Assembly (NCBI GenBank): GCA_964388455.1
Contig: CAYMAN010000001.1
Span: 1 to 64,000, forward strand
DNA from: JBBRWO01 sp964388455
GTDB lineage: Bacteria > Actinomycetota > Coriobacteriia > Anaerosomatales > JAAXUF01
Reading direction: 5' to 3'
DNA length: 64,000 nucleotides
Shown here piece after piece: positions 25,212-33,572 of the stretch (positions within the stretch are counted from its first letter, which is position 1; the number at the start of each line of letters is the position of its first letter). The notes beneath the pieces were generated by a model, which did no database searches, had not been told where the DNA came from, and worked only from the letters and a program-made list of their open reading frames with translations. The translations under genes and the position numbers were made by a program.

Positions 25212-26867
25212 ATGATGGCGATCAAGGAAGCGTGGCGCGCTGGTCTGCTCGGCCGCGATAACTGGTTGCGAAACCTGACTGCCGGCATCGTAGTCGGAAT
25301 CGTCGCGGTACCGCTGGCCATGGCGTTCGCCATCGCATCCGGCGCCAAGCCCGAGCAGGGGCTCTACACCGCCATCGTCGCAGGAATCGTCGTGACGTTG
25401 TTCGGTGGCAGCCGCGTCCAGATCGCCGGCCCGACCGGAGCGTTCGCGGTCCTGCTCTTTGGCATCACCGCCGAGTTCGGTTTCAGCGGCCTGCAGATCG
25501 CCACCATGCTCGCCGGCGCGATGCTGCTGCTCTTTGGACTGCTCAAGCTCGGCAGCGTCATCCGGTTCATCCCCGAGTCGGTCATCCTCGGCTTCACCGC
25601 TGGTATCGCGGTGGTCATCTGGGTCGGCCAGTGGCAGGCGTTCTTCGGCCTCCCACCCGTCGATGCTGAGAGGTTCGGCGAGAAGCTGCTTGCGATGCTC
25701 CGCGCGCTGCCCACGCTCGATCCAGCAACGACGGCGATCGGCATCGTCTGCATCCTTATCATCGTCCTGTGGCCGAAGCTCCCTTGGGTTGGACGGCTCC
25801 CCAGCCCGCTGATCGCGCTCGTCGCGGCAACCATCGTGCAATCCATCCTGCAGATCGACACAGTGGCCACCATCGGCACCGCATTCGGCGGCATCCCACG
25901 TGGCCTGCCTTCCCTCACGATGCCGGACGTCACCATGACCACCGTGCTCGCGTTGGTGCGCCCGGCGTTCGCGATCGCGCTTCTCGGCGCAATCGAGTCG
26001 CTGCTGTCGGCAACCGTCGCGGACGGCATGACGGGCACGCGCCACGACTCCAACCAGGAGCTTGTGGGTCAGGGGCTCGCCAACGTGGCCTCGGGGATGT
26101 TCGGCGGGTTCGCGGCGACCGGCGCCATCGCGCGCACGGCGACCAACGTGCGCAGCGGCGGCAACAGCCCGCTTGCCGGCATCGTCCACGCCGTCTTCCT
26201 GGCGCTGGTGTTGGTGGCACTTGCGCCGCTCGGCTTCAACGTTCCGCTCAGCTCGCTGGCCGCGATCCTTTTCGTGGTGGCGTTCAACATGAGCGACATC
26301 CGCCACATCGTGACGACCGCCCGACGCGCTCCGCGCTCGGACGTCGCGGTGATGCTGATCACGCTCGGGCTCACGGTCTTCGCCGACATCGTGGTCGCGG
26401 TCGAGGTGGGCGTGGCGCTTGCGATGGTGAACTTCCTGCGCCGCATGGCCGAGTCCGTCGAGGTCAGACAGCTCGACACCCAAGAGCTCCGCGGCCACTT
26501 CACCGCCAATGAACGCACGGTCCTGCCCGACGGAATGCTGGTCTACACGATCGAAGGCCCGTTCTTCTTCGGCGCCATCGAGCAGTTCGAGGCAGCGCTG
26601 ATGCACACCCACACCGAGCCCGAGGTGTTGGTACTCAACCTCTCGCGAGTCCCGTTCATCGACCTCAGTGGGCTGGCCTCACTCCGAGAAGCGATCGAGA
26701 CGCTCGACAAGCGCCAAGTCGAGGTAGTCTTGTGCTGCGCGCGCCCGGACGTCATGGCGAAGCTGTCGCGCGACGGTCTCGGCGTGGGCCTGTTGACTCC
26801 CGCTACGGCGACGCTCGCCGAGGTTCTCTCGGCGTGGACAGCGGCGCATCCTGGTTCAGACGACTAG
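25212..26867 (+). CDS. SulP family anion transporter with STAS domain
   Basis: A 551-residue transporter. Residues about 20-430 hold the SulP membrane domain (GIVVGIVAVPLAMAFAIASG, QIAGPTGAFAVLLFGI) and residues 450-545 a cytoplasmic STAS domain (LVYTIEGPFFFGAIEQFE, VPFIDLSGLASLRE, in which serine is the usual STAS phosphorylation-type position). Such proteins move sulfate, bicarbonate or C4-dicarboxylates; the substrate here cannot be fixed. Its last four bases overlap the convergent gene. Confidence 0.93.
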   Translation: MMAIKEAWRAGLLGRDNWLRNLTAGIVVGIVAVPLAMAFAIASGAKPEQGLYTAIVAGIVVTLFGGSRVQIAGPTGAFAVLLFGITAEFGFSGLQIATMLAGAMLLLFGLLKLGSVIRFIPESVILGFTAGIAVVIWVGQWQAFFGLPPVDAERFGEKLLAMLRALPTLDPATTAIGIVCILIIVLWPKLPWVGRLPSPLIALVAATIVQSILQIDTVATIGTAFGGIPRGLPSLTMPDVTMTTVLALVRPAFAIALLGAIESLLSATVADGMTGTRHDSNQELVGQGLANVASGMFGGFAATGAIARTATNVRSGGNSPLAGIVHAVFLALVLVALAPLGFNVPLSSLAAILFVVAFNMSDIRHIVTTARRAPRSDVAVMLITLGLTVFADIVVAVEVGVALAMVNFLRRMAESVEVRQLDTQELRGHFTANERTVLPDGMLVYTIEGPFFFGAIEQFEAALMHTHTEPEVLVLNLSRVPFIDLSGLASLREAIETLDKRQVEVVLCCARPDVMAKLSRDGLGVGLLTPATATLAEVLSAWTAAHPGSDD

Positions 26868-27502
26868 ACGAACGCCACCCGACGCCACGCGCCCGCAGCG
26901 ATGCCAAACGACGGCAGATACCAGGTAAGCGCACCAGTGATGTAGATGACGAGATCCTTGCGAGCCACATCCTTGAGCACGTTTTGTCCCGACATCATCA
27001 GAACCAGCACGTAGCCGACGATCGCCAGTGCGCCCACGATCGCGAGAATCTGAACCCCACTCTGCCATGTCAGCCTGGTGCGCAGCCGCGCGACCAGCGC
27101 GAACACCAGCGGGAGGGCCAGAATCGCAAATCCCGCAACAGCGAACGGCGTGGTAGCCGCGAAGTCGCGATCCCCCAGCAGCGGCGTCACGATCAGCACC
27201 GACAGCGACCCGGTGAAGAGCACCGCGACGCCCGTGACCGACACGATCGGAATCAGAATCGCCGAGCGAAGCAGGTTGCGACGCAACGGATCGGTGCTGT
27301 CCGTGAGGAACGTCGCAAGCAAGCCGAGCAGGAACGGTACGGTCACCAGGGCGACGTACTGGAATGTATAGGTGCGAAACGGGAGTCCGGCAAGGGTCGC
27401 CACGCCGGGCGCGAGGAACGCGAGTGTGAACGCGTACACAAGCGCGTAGGTATCTAAGAAGCCTGGCTCTCGTTCTACTGGCAGAGCCGTTGGTTCGGAC
27501 AT
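26864..27502 (-). CDS. Hypothetical six-helix membrane protein
   Basis: A 212-residue protein with six or seven hydrophobic segments, e.g. ALVTVPFLLGLLATFLT and ILAIVGALAIVGYVLVLMM. GGAGGCGTCC precedes the ATG at 27502; an upstream in-frame start has no site. No family recognised. It ends convergent with the SulP gene and lies 79 bases downstream of the orphan PAS sensor gene, possibly in the same transcription unit. Confidence 0.7.
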   Translation of the reverse strand: MSEPTALPVEREPGFLDTYALVYAFTLAFLAPGVATLAGLPFRTYTFQYVALVTVPFLLGLLATFLTDSTDPLRRNLLRSAILIPIVSVTGVAVLFTGSLSVLIVTPLLGDRDFAATTPFAVAGFAILALPLVFALVARLRTRLTWQSGVQILAIVGALAIVGYVLVLMMSGQNVLKDVARKDLVIYITGALTWYLPSFGIAAGAWRRVAFV

Positions 27503-27581
27503 GGACGCCTCCGGAAACGAGCGGTACGGACGGGCCAAGCATGCCCTCGTGTGCGGGCTCGCTCCATGACTTGCGTCAATT

Positions 27582-28259
27582 CTAGCGTCCGCTTGTGTCT
27601 TCGAACGCCACGACGCTTCCGTCGAGCTCCCCGCTCGCGCGGTTCATGGGAGTCGCGGAGAGCGTCAGCGGCGTCGCACGATTATCGGGCCACTCGGCTA
27701 TGAATGTGCGGCGCGTGATGGTTCCGGCCGATACGATGTCGGCGAGCGTGAACTCTGTTCCGGTCATCGGGTCGCGCAGAACCCAGCTCGGCGTCAGATG
27801 CACGCTGCCCATGGTGTCACTCTGCAAACCCAGGATTCTCTCGGCGCCTTCGTTGGAGAAGGTGATGCCACCGACGAGATCCAACACGATGATTCCACCG
27901 GGGACCGTGTCGACGATACTCAGGAGCAGATCGTTCTGTAGTCGCATCGAGCGTGCAAGTCGGTGCTGCACGTCCAATTGATGGTTGAGATACATCGTGC
28001 TGGCGACCCAGGCCAACGCTGGCAGGAACAGCAGCTCAACATAGTCCTCGAGTGCGTCGAGGTCGACGGTGAGACCGGTGTGCTCAAGGACGTTGGATAT
28101 CCCCACGAACACGTACAACCCCATGGCGACCGCGAACACGTAGCGTACGGACTTAGTGATGAGCGGGCTTCTGACACGACTCGTCAGCGTCAGGATCACA
28201 GCGATCGTGAACGCCAAGAGACTGACCACATCAGCGAGTATCACTGCCCAGCTACTCAT
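27582..28259 (-). CDS. Membrane-anchored PAS sensor without output domain
   Basis: A 225-residue protein: three N-terminal membrane helices (to about residue 90), a short coiled region (HRLARSMRLQNDLLLSIVD) and a PAS domain (VPGGIIVLDLVGGITFSNEG, ERILGLQSD, to the end). No kinase, GGDEF, EAL or HAMP-linked domain follows before the stop. Its ATG overlaps the 96-aa membrane gene by 8 bases. It may act through protein contact, or be the sensor half of a broken kinase; no remnant kinase is visible downstream. Confidence 0.75.
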   Translation of the reverse strand: MSSWAVILADVVSLLAFTIAVILTLTSRVRSPLITKSVRYVFAVAMGLYVFVGISNVLEHTGLTVDLDALEDYVELLFLPALAWVASTMYLNHQLDVQHRLARSMRLQNDLLLSIVDTVPGGIIVLDLVGGITFSNEGAERILGLQSDTMGSVHLTPSWVLRDPMTGTEFTLADIVSAGTITRRTFIAEWPDNRATPLTLSATPMNRASGELDGSVVAFEDTSGR

Positions 28260-28542
28260 CCGCCACCGACCCAGACTCAGCGACCCGGCGGCCGACAAGG
28301 ACCGTCAGCCAGACAAACGCGACACCCGCCAGCGCATAGCTCGCATGCTCGAGGAGGTTGAAGAAGTCAGGGAAGGCGATTCCTTCGACGATCGTGGCCA
28401 CGTAGCCGCTGAGCATAAGTCCGATGCAAAGCGCCACCGTACCGAACAAGGCGGGTGTGATACGGCGCGCGATGACAACGACGATCGGTCCGAGGACCAG
28501 CATCATCATGAGATCCGCGATCTCGCTCGCCTGGAATTGCAC
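28252..28542 (-). CDS. Hypothetical 96-aa membrane protein, partner of the PAS sensor
   Basis: A 96-residue protein with three hydrophobic segments (MMMLVLGPIVVVIARRI, LFGTVALCIGLMLSGYVA, ALAGVAFVWLTVLVGRRV). Start is GTG at 28542 with AGGGGGT about 9 bases before. Overlap with the PAS gene implies stoichiometric production, perhaps as a sensory membrane complex. No family recognised. Confidence 0.65.
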   Translation of the reverse strand: MQFQASEIADLMMMLVLGPIVVVIARRITPALFGTVALCIGLMLSGYVATIVEGIAFPDFFNLLEHASYALAGVAFVWLTVLVGRRVAESGSVADE

Positions 28543-28602
28543 GTATCCGCACCCCCTGCACGCTGTTCCTTCAGTGTACCTGACCTAGTGCCGAGCGCCG
28601 GA

Positions 28603-29481
28603 TCAGCGTTGCCTCCGCGCACCGGGATAGCCACCGAGCGCGGTGTAGGTCTCGGGGTTGGGACCGATTCGATGTCCGGAGTCGAGCGCATTGATCGCTT
28701 CGATCTCCTCCTCGGTGAGCGAGAAGTCGTAGACATCGCAGTTCTCGGCGATGCGCTCCGGGTGGACTGACTTAGGAATCGTGGTGATGCCGAGCTCGAG
28801 GATCCAGCGAATCGAGACCTGGGCGGGTGTCTTGCCGTACTTCTCGGCGATGGCGATGAGGAGCGGGATGTCAGACACTTTGCCGCGCATGAGCGGCGCC
28901 CAGGCCTGCATGGTGATGCCGTACTCGCAGCAGGTCGCCTGCAGGTCCGGCTGCTGGAGGCGCGGGTGGAACTCGAACTGGTTGACTGCGGGGAGCACGT
29001 TGGCGAACGACGCCAGCTCGTGGAGGTGATGCGGCAGGTAGTTGCACACGCCGATCGCCCGAGTGCGACCCGAGGCGAGCAGCTCCTCCATCGCGCGCCA
29101 GGTCTCGCGGACGTGCTGCGACCACGGCCAGTGGATGAGGTAGAGGTCGACCTGCTCGACGCCCAGACGTTTGAGGCTCGCATCGAATGCGGTGAGCGCC
29201 GGCTCGTAGCCTTGGTCAGAGTTCCACAGCTTGGTCGTGAGGAAGATGTCGTCGTGCGGGATGCCGCTTGCGCGGATCATCTCGCCGATGGTCTCCTCGT
29301 TGCCGTAAAGTGCCGCGGTGTCGATGAGCTGGTAGCCCATCGCGAGCCCCTCCGACACCTCGCGGGCGACATCAGGACCCTTGTCGGCCTTGTAGGTTCC
29401 CAGGCCCAAGCGGTGCATCTCGACGTCGGGGGCGATCGTTACGGTATCGGTGAGCGCGTGCAGCTCTACGGTGTCGGCCAT
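28603..29481 (-). CDS. Aldo/keto reductase
   Basis: A 292-residue NADPH-dependent reductase of the AKR superfamily. The catalytic tetrad is visible: Asp in LIDTAALYGNEE (Tyr in the same motif), Lys in LTTKLWNSD and His in LYLIHWPWS; the C-terminal TTIPKSVHPERIAEN binds the cofactor phosphate. AGGAGGTATTCACCA precedes the ATG at 29481; a longer in-frame extension is rejected. TACACT at 29509-29504 is a likely -10. Substrate unknown. Confidence 0.95.
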   Translation of the reverse strand: MADTVELHALTDTVTIAPDVEMHRLGLGTYKADKGPDVAREVSEGLAMGYQLIDTAALYGNEETIGEMIRASGIPHDDIFLTTKLWNSDQGYEPALTAFDASLKRLGVEQVDLYLIHWPWSQHVRETWRAMEELLASGRTRAIGVCNYLPHHLHELASFANVLPAVNQFEFHPRLQQPDLQATCCEYGITMQAWAPLMRGKVSDIPLLIAIAEKYGKTPAQVSIRWILELGITTIPKSVHPERIAENCDVYDFSLTEEEIEAINALDSGHRIGPNPETYTALGGYPGARRQR

Positions 29482-29663
29482 TGGTGAATACCTCCTGACT
29501 CTGAGTGTACCCGTGCCCAGCGTTGGCCGACCGAGAGTTCGCGCACAAAAGTTACAAGATGCGTTCATGGCGCGCGGGTTGCATAATGCACAGGCGCACA
29601 CGCGCGCGTACACGATAGTGCCGTCGGGATCGGCCCGGCACAGACTCGCAGGAGGCTTCACCC

Positions 29664-30869
29664 ATGGCGCACGTCCGCTCACTCTTCTTCAAGGGCCCGC
29701 TGGCCGACGTCGAGAACAAGGCGATCACCGCCTTCAAGCTGGGCCGCCCCAGCGACGTGATCTGGAACATCACCAATCGCTGCAACCTCCTGTGCGACCA
29801 CTGCTACATGGCCGCCGACGGGCACAGCCGGCCCGACGAGCTCACCGACGAAGAGACCATCGCGCTGGTCCACCAGATGGGCGAGCGCAAGCTGCCGGCC
29901 CTGTTCCTCTCGGGTGGCGAGCCGATGATGCGCAAGAACTTCTGGGAAATCCTCGAGTTGGCGCGCAGCTACGGCATCCGCGTCACCGTCTCCACCAACT
30001 GCACCTTCATCGACCGCGACGCCGCCAAGCGCCTCAAGGCCAACGGCATCGACTGGATCGCGACCTCACTCTACGGCCCCGTCGACTTCCACGACGCGAT
30101 GGTCCAGGTGCCCGGCACGCGCGACAAGGTCATCGAGGCCATCAAGATCCTGCGGGAGGAAGGCGTGAACGTCGCCATCAAGACCGCCATCTCGGCCGAG
30201 ACCTGGCCGCACATCTACGACCTCATCGCCGAGGCCAAGTCCCTCGACGTCGGCCTCCTCTACTTCTGCGACCTCATCACCGCAGGCCGCAGTGAGGGCG
30301 AGGACGACGGTCGCATCACGCCCGAGCAGTGGCGCGAGCTCGCCGACTTCATCATCGAGGACCTCATCGCCGGCGAAGAGTCGGGCGTCAAAGGCATGGA
30401 GTGGGACATCGGCGCGATGCCGAGCTTCATCCCCTACGTCGCCGAGCAGTTCACCGCGCGCGGCATCGACGTCAGCAACGGCCTCGAGCGCCTCAAGACC
30501 ATCTCGGCGTGCCCGGTGGGTAAGGGCCACATGAACATCAACTCCGAGGGCGGCATCATGCCTTGCCAGTTCGCTCAGGACTGGACGATCGGCAATGTCC
30601 GCGAGATGTCGCTGCAAGAAGCCGTCTGCGAGCTCTACAAGCTCGATGAGCAGGAGGCCAAGGGCGTCTGCTCCCCCGAGGCGTGCGAGTATTCGCGCAT
30701 CTGTCGCGGCTGCCGCGCCAAGGCCTGGCAGCGCACCGGTGACCCCATGGCCGAGGACGTCACGTGCCTCCTCCACGCCGGTACCGACCGCTCCGAGCTC
30801 GTCGCGCACATCGAGGCGACGCCGGAGTTCCAGCGCTCGGCGCCGTGCTCGGTGCCCGGGAGCTGTTAA
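29664..30869 (+). CDS. Radical SAM/SPASM domain protein
   Basis: A 401-residue protein. The radical SAM cluster motif is CNLLCDHC (CxxxCxxC, near residue 37), followed by the SAM-binding LFLSGGEPMMR. The C-terminal SPASM-type cysteines occur in SACPVGKGH, IMPCQFAQDW and the cluster CSPEACEYSRICRGCRAKAW, binding extra Fe-S clusters. The layout resembles AhbD/heme-maturation and peptide-maturase relatives. No precursor peptide is obvious directly beside it. GCAGGAGGCTTCACCC precedes the ATG. Divergent from the reductase gene. Confidence 0.9.
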   Translation: MAHVRSLFFKGPLADVENKAITAFKLGRPSDVIWNITNRCNLLCDHCYMAADGHSRPDELTDEETIALVHQMGERKLPALFLSGGEPMMRKNFWEILELARSYGIRVTVSTNCTFIDRDAAKRLKANGIDWIATSLYGPVDFHDAMVQVPGTRDKVIEAIKILREEGVNVAIKTAISAETWPHIYDLIAEAKSLDVGLLYFCDLITAGRSEGEDDGRITPEQWRELADFIIEDLIAGEESGVKGMEWDIGAMPSFIPYVAEQFTARGIDVSNGLERLKTISACPVGKGHMNINSEGGIMPCQFAQDWTIGNVREMSLQEAVCELYKLDEQEAKGVCSPEACEYSRICRGCRAKAWQRTGDPMAEDVTCLLHAGTDRSELVAHIEATPEFQRSAPCSVPGSC

Positions 30870-30975
30870 TTCCGATAAGACCCCTTCCGTTAGGTGCGCT
30901 TTCCGGCCCTACTTCGGTATGCCTCATGCTCCTGACTCGCGAACACGCCTGGGAGCGAGATGTGAGGTAACCGAC

Positions 30976-31431
30976 ATGGTCGATGCGTGCCCAATCAACA
31001 GTGAGACCGTGAACAACCGTGTGGTGCGGTTGGTCGCTGGTTTCGTGGTCGTGATTGCGACCACTTTCCTCATCACACCACATTGGTGGCTGTTCTATCT
31101 GCTCGGGGGCGACTTCCTGCTCCGCGCCCTTGGGTATCGGCAGTGCAGCCCTCTCGCGAACCTGGCCCGACTCCTTGCTCGCGCGCTCAGACTCGAGCCG
31201 CAGGCGGTGAACGCCGCTCCCAAACAGTTTGCTGCAGGAATAGGTGTCGCCTTCTCTCTCATGGCCGGCACGCTGGCGCTCCTAAACCTCGAGCTTGGGG
31301 CGCGACTGGTGGCGGGCGGTCTTCTCGGCGCGGCGAGCCTCGAGGCTCTGTTCGGCTACTGCGTCGGCTGCAGGATCTACTCGCTCATTCCGCGACGATC
31401 TGTCGAAGGGCGAGCTTCGGCCAGAGTCTAG
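30976..31431 (+). CDS. DUF4395 family membrane protein
   Basis: A 151-residue protein fitting DUF4395: N-terminal ACPINSETVNNRVVRLVAG, four hydrophobic segments and a C-terminal GYCVGCRIYSLI with a CxxC pair. The family often neighbours rhodanese or thioredoxin-like genes, suggesting a thiol or sulfur link. GAGGTAACCGAC precedes the ATG at 30976; the longer open frame overlaps the radical SAM gene. Confidence 0.85.
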   Translation: MVDACPINSETVNNRVVRLVAGFVVVIATTFLITPHWWLFYLLGGDFLLRALGYRQCSPLANLARLLARALRLEPQAVNAAPKQFAAGIGVAFSLMAGTLALLNLELGARLVAGGLLGAASLEALFGYCVGCRIYSLIPRRSVEGRASARV

Positions 31432-31508
31432 CCGCGTCGCGAAACGCCTCCGGCGATAACGCCTGATTGCGCATCCCAAGAGTGCGTAAACCGGGGAGTT
31501 CCGGATTC

Positions 31509-31514
31509 TATACT
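31509..31514 (+). promoter_or_regulatory. -10 element of the trans-sulfuration enzyme gene
   Basis: TATACT at 31509-31514 is a strong -10 with a weak -35 (GTAAAC, 17-base spacer). The start would be near 31521, leaving a 26-base leader too short for a riboswitch. Confidence 0.5.
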
Positions 31515-31546
31515 TCTTTCCCCGACGTCTACCGCAGGAGCGTGCC

Positions 31547-32689
31547 ATGAACTTCGAAACCCTCGCCATCCACGCCGGACACGAACCGGATCCCGCGTAC
31601 GGCGCAGTGATGCCTCCGATCTACCAGACCTCAACCTTCGCCTTTCTGGGCTTCGACAAGCCCGGCGAGTTCGACTACACGCGGTCGGGCAACCCCACCC
31701 GCAAGGCGCTCGAGCAGTGTCTCGCCGCGCTCGAGGGCGGCGTCGCCGGGTTCGCGTTCTGCACCGGCATGGCGGCCAGCGCCACGATGTTCTCGCACTT
31801 CTCGGCGGGCGATCACCTGATCGTGCACGACGACATCTACGGCGGGACCTACCGCCTGCTCGCGAGCGTCGTGTCCGAGAGGGGCATCGCGATCGACTTC
31901 GTGAACCTGCGCGACATCGCCGCAGTCGAAGCTGCGGTGCGACCGGAGACGAAGGGCATCTGGATCGAGACGCCGACCAACCCGCTCATGAACCTCGTGG
32001 ATCTGCGCGAGATCGCGGAGTTCGCCAAGGCTCGAGACATCCTCACCATCTGCGACAACACGTTCCTGTCGCCGTACTTCCAGCGGCCGCTGGAGCTGGG
32101 CATCGACGTCGTCATGCACTCGACGACCAAGTACATCAACGGCCACAGCGACGTCGTGGGTGGCGCGCTCATCACCGCCCGAGAGGACCTGGCCGAGAGG
32201 ATCGGCTTCCTCCAGAACGCCACCGGCTCGGCGCAGGCGCCGTTCGAGTGCTTCCTCGTGCTGCGTGGCGTCAAGACGCTTGCGGTTCGCATGCAGGCAC
32301 ACAACGCCAACGCCCTGAAGATCGCGCACTACCTCGAGTCGCATCCCCAGATCGCCACGGTCCTGCACCCGGGTCTCGAGAGCCACCCGCAGCATGCGCT
32401 GGCCAAGTCGCAAGCGACCGGTTTTGGCGGGACGTTCTCGTTTCGCATCAAGGGCGGTAACGACGAAGCCCGCGTCTTCCTCGAGGCGCTCGAGCTGTTC
32501 ATCCTCGCCGAGTCGCTCGGCGGTGTTGAGTCGCTCATCGAGCAGCCGTTCACGATGACGCACGTATCCATGCCCGAGGATGTGCGTCGCTCCATCGGGA
32601 TCACCGAGGACCTCATCCGTGTCTCAGTAGGCATCGAGAACGTCGACGACCTCATCGCGGACCTGGATCAGGCACTCGCACGGATCTAG
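31547..32689 (+). CDS. Cys/Met metabolism PLP-dependent enzyme (cystathionine gamma-synthase/lyase family)
   Basis: A 380-residue fold-type I PLP enzyme. The PLP lysine lies in MHSTTKYINGHSD, the phosphate-binding region is FCTGMAASATMFS and the conserved DYTRSGNPTR is present. The family includes MetB, cystathionine lyases and methionine gamma-lyase, separable only by active-site residues and experiment. GCAGGAGCGTGCC precedes the ATG. A strong terminator follows. Role is in trans-sulfuration or sulfur amino acid breakdown. Confidence 0.93.
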   Translation: MNFETLAIHAGHEPDPAYGAVMPPIYQTSTFAFLGFDKPGEFDYTRSGNPTRKALEQCLAALEGGVAGFAFCTGMAASATMFSHFSAGDHLIVHDDIYGGTYRLLASVVSERGIAIDFVNLRDIAAVEAAVRPETKGIWIETPTNPLMNLVDLREIAEFAKARDILTICDNTFLSPYFQRPLELGIDVVMHSTTKYINGHSDVVGGALITAREDLAERIGFLQNATGSAQAPFECFLVLRGVKTLAVRMQAHNANALKIAHYLESHPQIATVLHPGLESHPQHALAKSQATGFGGTFSFRIKGGNDEARVFLEALELFILAESLGGVESLIEQPFTMTHVSMPEDVRRSIGITEDLIRVSVGIENVDDLIADLDQALARI

Positions 32690-32719
32690 CGGCTGCAGGG
32701 TCGACGCATATCGCACGAA

Positions 32720-32745
32720 AAAGGGCCCCGTTGCCGGGGCCCTTT
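32720..32745. terminator. Terminator after the trans-sulfuration gene
   Basis: Perfect 11-base stem AAAGGGCCCCG/CGGGGCCCTTT with loop TTGC. The A/T ends make it usable in both directions, so it may also end the small minus-strand transcript at 32837-32905. Confidence 0.88.
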
Positions 32746-33113
32746 CCATCGCTGCCGAACAGCGACGCCGTGCGTTTCGCGAGTATCGCGTTGCAGTCAC
32801 GTTGCGGGGCTTGTGAGGCCGCGGAACGCCGCTGTTCTAGGCGGTGCCGACCTCCGTGTTACCGGATACCGTCGGGACCAGTGCAGCGATGCAATTACTT
32901 CGCACTACTGGCTCACCTCCTTTTCAACAGCGGGTGCCGAAATGCGCCCTCGGGATTCCCCGTGCAGACATCGCTAGCGAGTGCCGTGCCGAGATTCACT
33001 CGGGCACGGGATTCGCTCCTTGCCCGTGCACGCGCGACTCCGCTCGCCGCCGTATGCAGGACCGCAGATTGGGTCCGGCTGTTGTTTCACCAGATGGGGA
33101 CGGGACGAGGGCT
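32746..33113. other. 368-base region before the hydrogenase operon
   Basis: No long gene fits here. It holds a 22-codon minus-strand frame with a very strong ribosome site (32837-32905), then about 200 bases with overlapping GGGCACGGG/CCCGTGC repeats at 33002-33029 that could form alternative hairpins in an mvhD leader. No riboswitch class was recognised. Confidence 0.4.
32837..32905 (-). CDS. Candidate 22-aa peptide
   Basis: GTG start at 32905, 22 codons, TAG at 32837-32839; the product is MRSNCIAALV followed by PTVSGNTEVGTA. AAGGAGGTGA, a near-perfect anti-16S match, lies 7-10 bases before the GTG. The bidirectional terminator at 32720-32745 is downstream. No promoter is obvious and no homologue is known to me, so it may be a chance frame. 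Confidence 0.35.
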   Translation of the reverse strand: MRSNCIAALVPTVSGNTEVGTA

Positions 33114-33572
33114 ATGACCGATCCGGCATTCCAACCGAAGATACTGGGAATCCTCTGTACCTGGTGCTCCTACTCGGGGGCCGATGGCGCGGGTCAGTCT
33201 CGGACGGCGTATCCTCCCAACGTCAAGGTGGTCCGCGTCATGTGCAGCGGCCGCGTCGATCCCTCGTTCATCATCTCAGCTCTAGCCGACGGCGCGGACG
33301 GGGTGCTGGTCTGCGGCTGTCACCCCGGCGATTGCCACTACATCAACGGCAACTGCAAAGCCGCTGCGCGCATGACAGTGCTCTCCACGATGCTCGAGCA
33401 GCTGGGCATCGAGCCGGAACGCGTCCGCCTCGAGTGGATCAGCGCCTCAGAGGGCGCCCGCTACGCCGAGCTCGTCGCCGAGATGACCGAGCAGGTTCGC
33501 GCGCTCGGCCCGCTCTCGTGGAATCGCTCGGCCAGCAAAGCCGACACTGCCGACAAGGCGGTGTCGCTGTGA
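33114..33572 (+). CDS. mvhD: F420-non-reducing hydrogenase iron-sulfur subunit D
   Basis: A 152-residue [2Fe-2S] protein. It carries the MvhD cysteine pattern: ILCTWCSYSGAD, VMCSGRVDPSF and VCGCHPGDCHYINGNCKA. In methanogens MvhD passes electrons from the hydrogenase small subunit to HdrA. The ATG at 33114 has ACGAGGG just upstream. Its stop overlaps the GTG of mvhG (GTGA). First gene of the seven-gene operon. Confidence 0.95.
   Translation: MTDPAFQPKILGILCTWCSYSGADGAGQSRTAYPPNVKVVRVMCSGRVDPSFIISALADGADGVLVCGCHPGDCHYINGNCKAAARMTVLSTMLEQLGIEPERVRLEWISASEGARYAELVAEMTEQVRALGPLSWNRSASKADTADKAVSL

Noticed and set aside
24351..26612. 753-codon minus-strand frame
   Set aside because: Antisense to the spermidine-synthase-fold and SulP genes; composition is Arg/His/Asp-rich as expected of a shadow frame.
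29664..30869. Radical SAM gene as a RiPP maturase with adjacent precursor
   Set aside because: No short precursor frame with a ribosome site was found on either side; the 22-aa frame at 32837 is 2 kb away and separated by two unrelated genes.
31432..31546. SAM riboswitch upstream of the trans-sulfuration enzyme
   Set aside because: A strong -10 at 31509 leaves only about 26 bases of leader and no SAM-riboswitch core is visible upstream.
32731..33117. Plus-strand frames of over 100 codons before mvhD
   Set aside because: They begin inside the terminator hairpin, lack ribosome sites and resemble no protein.
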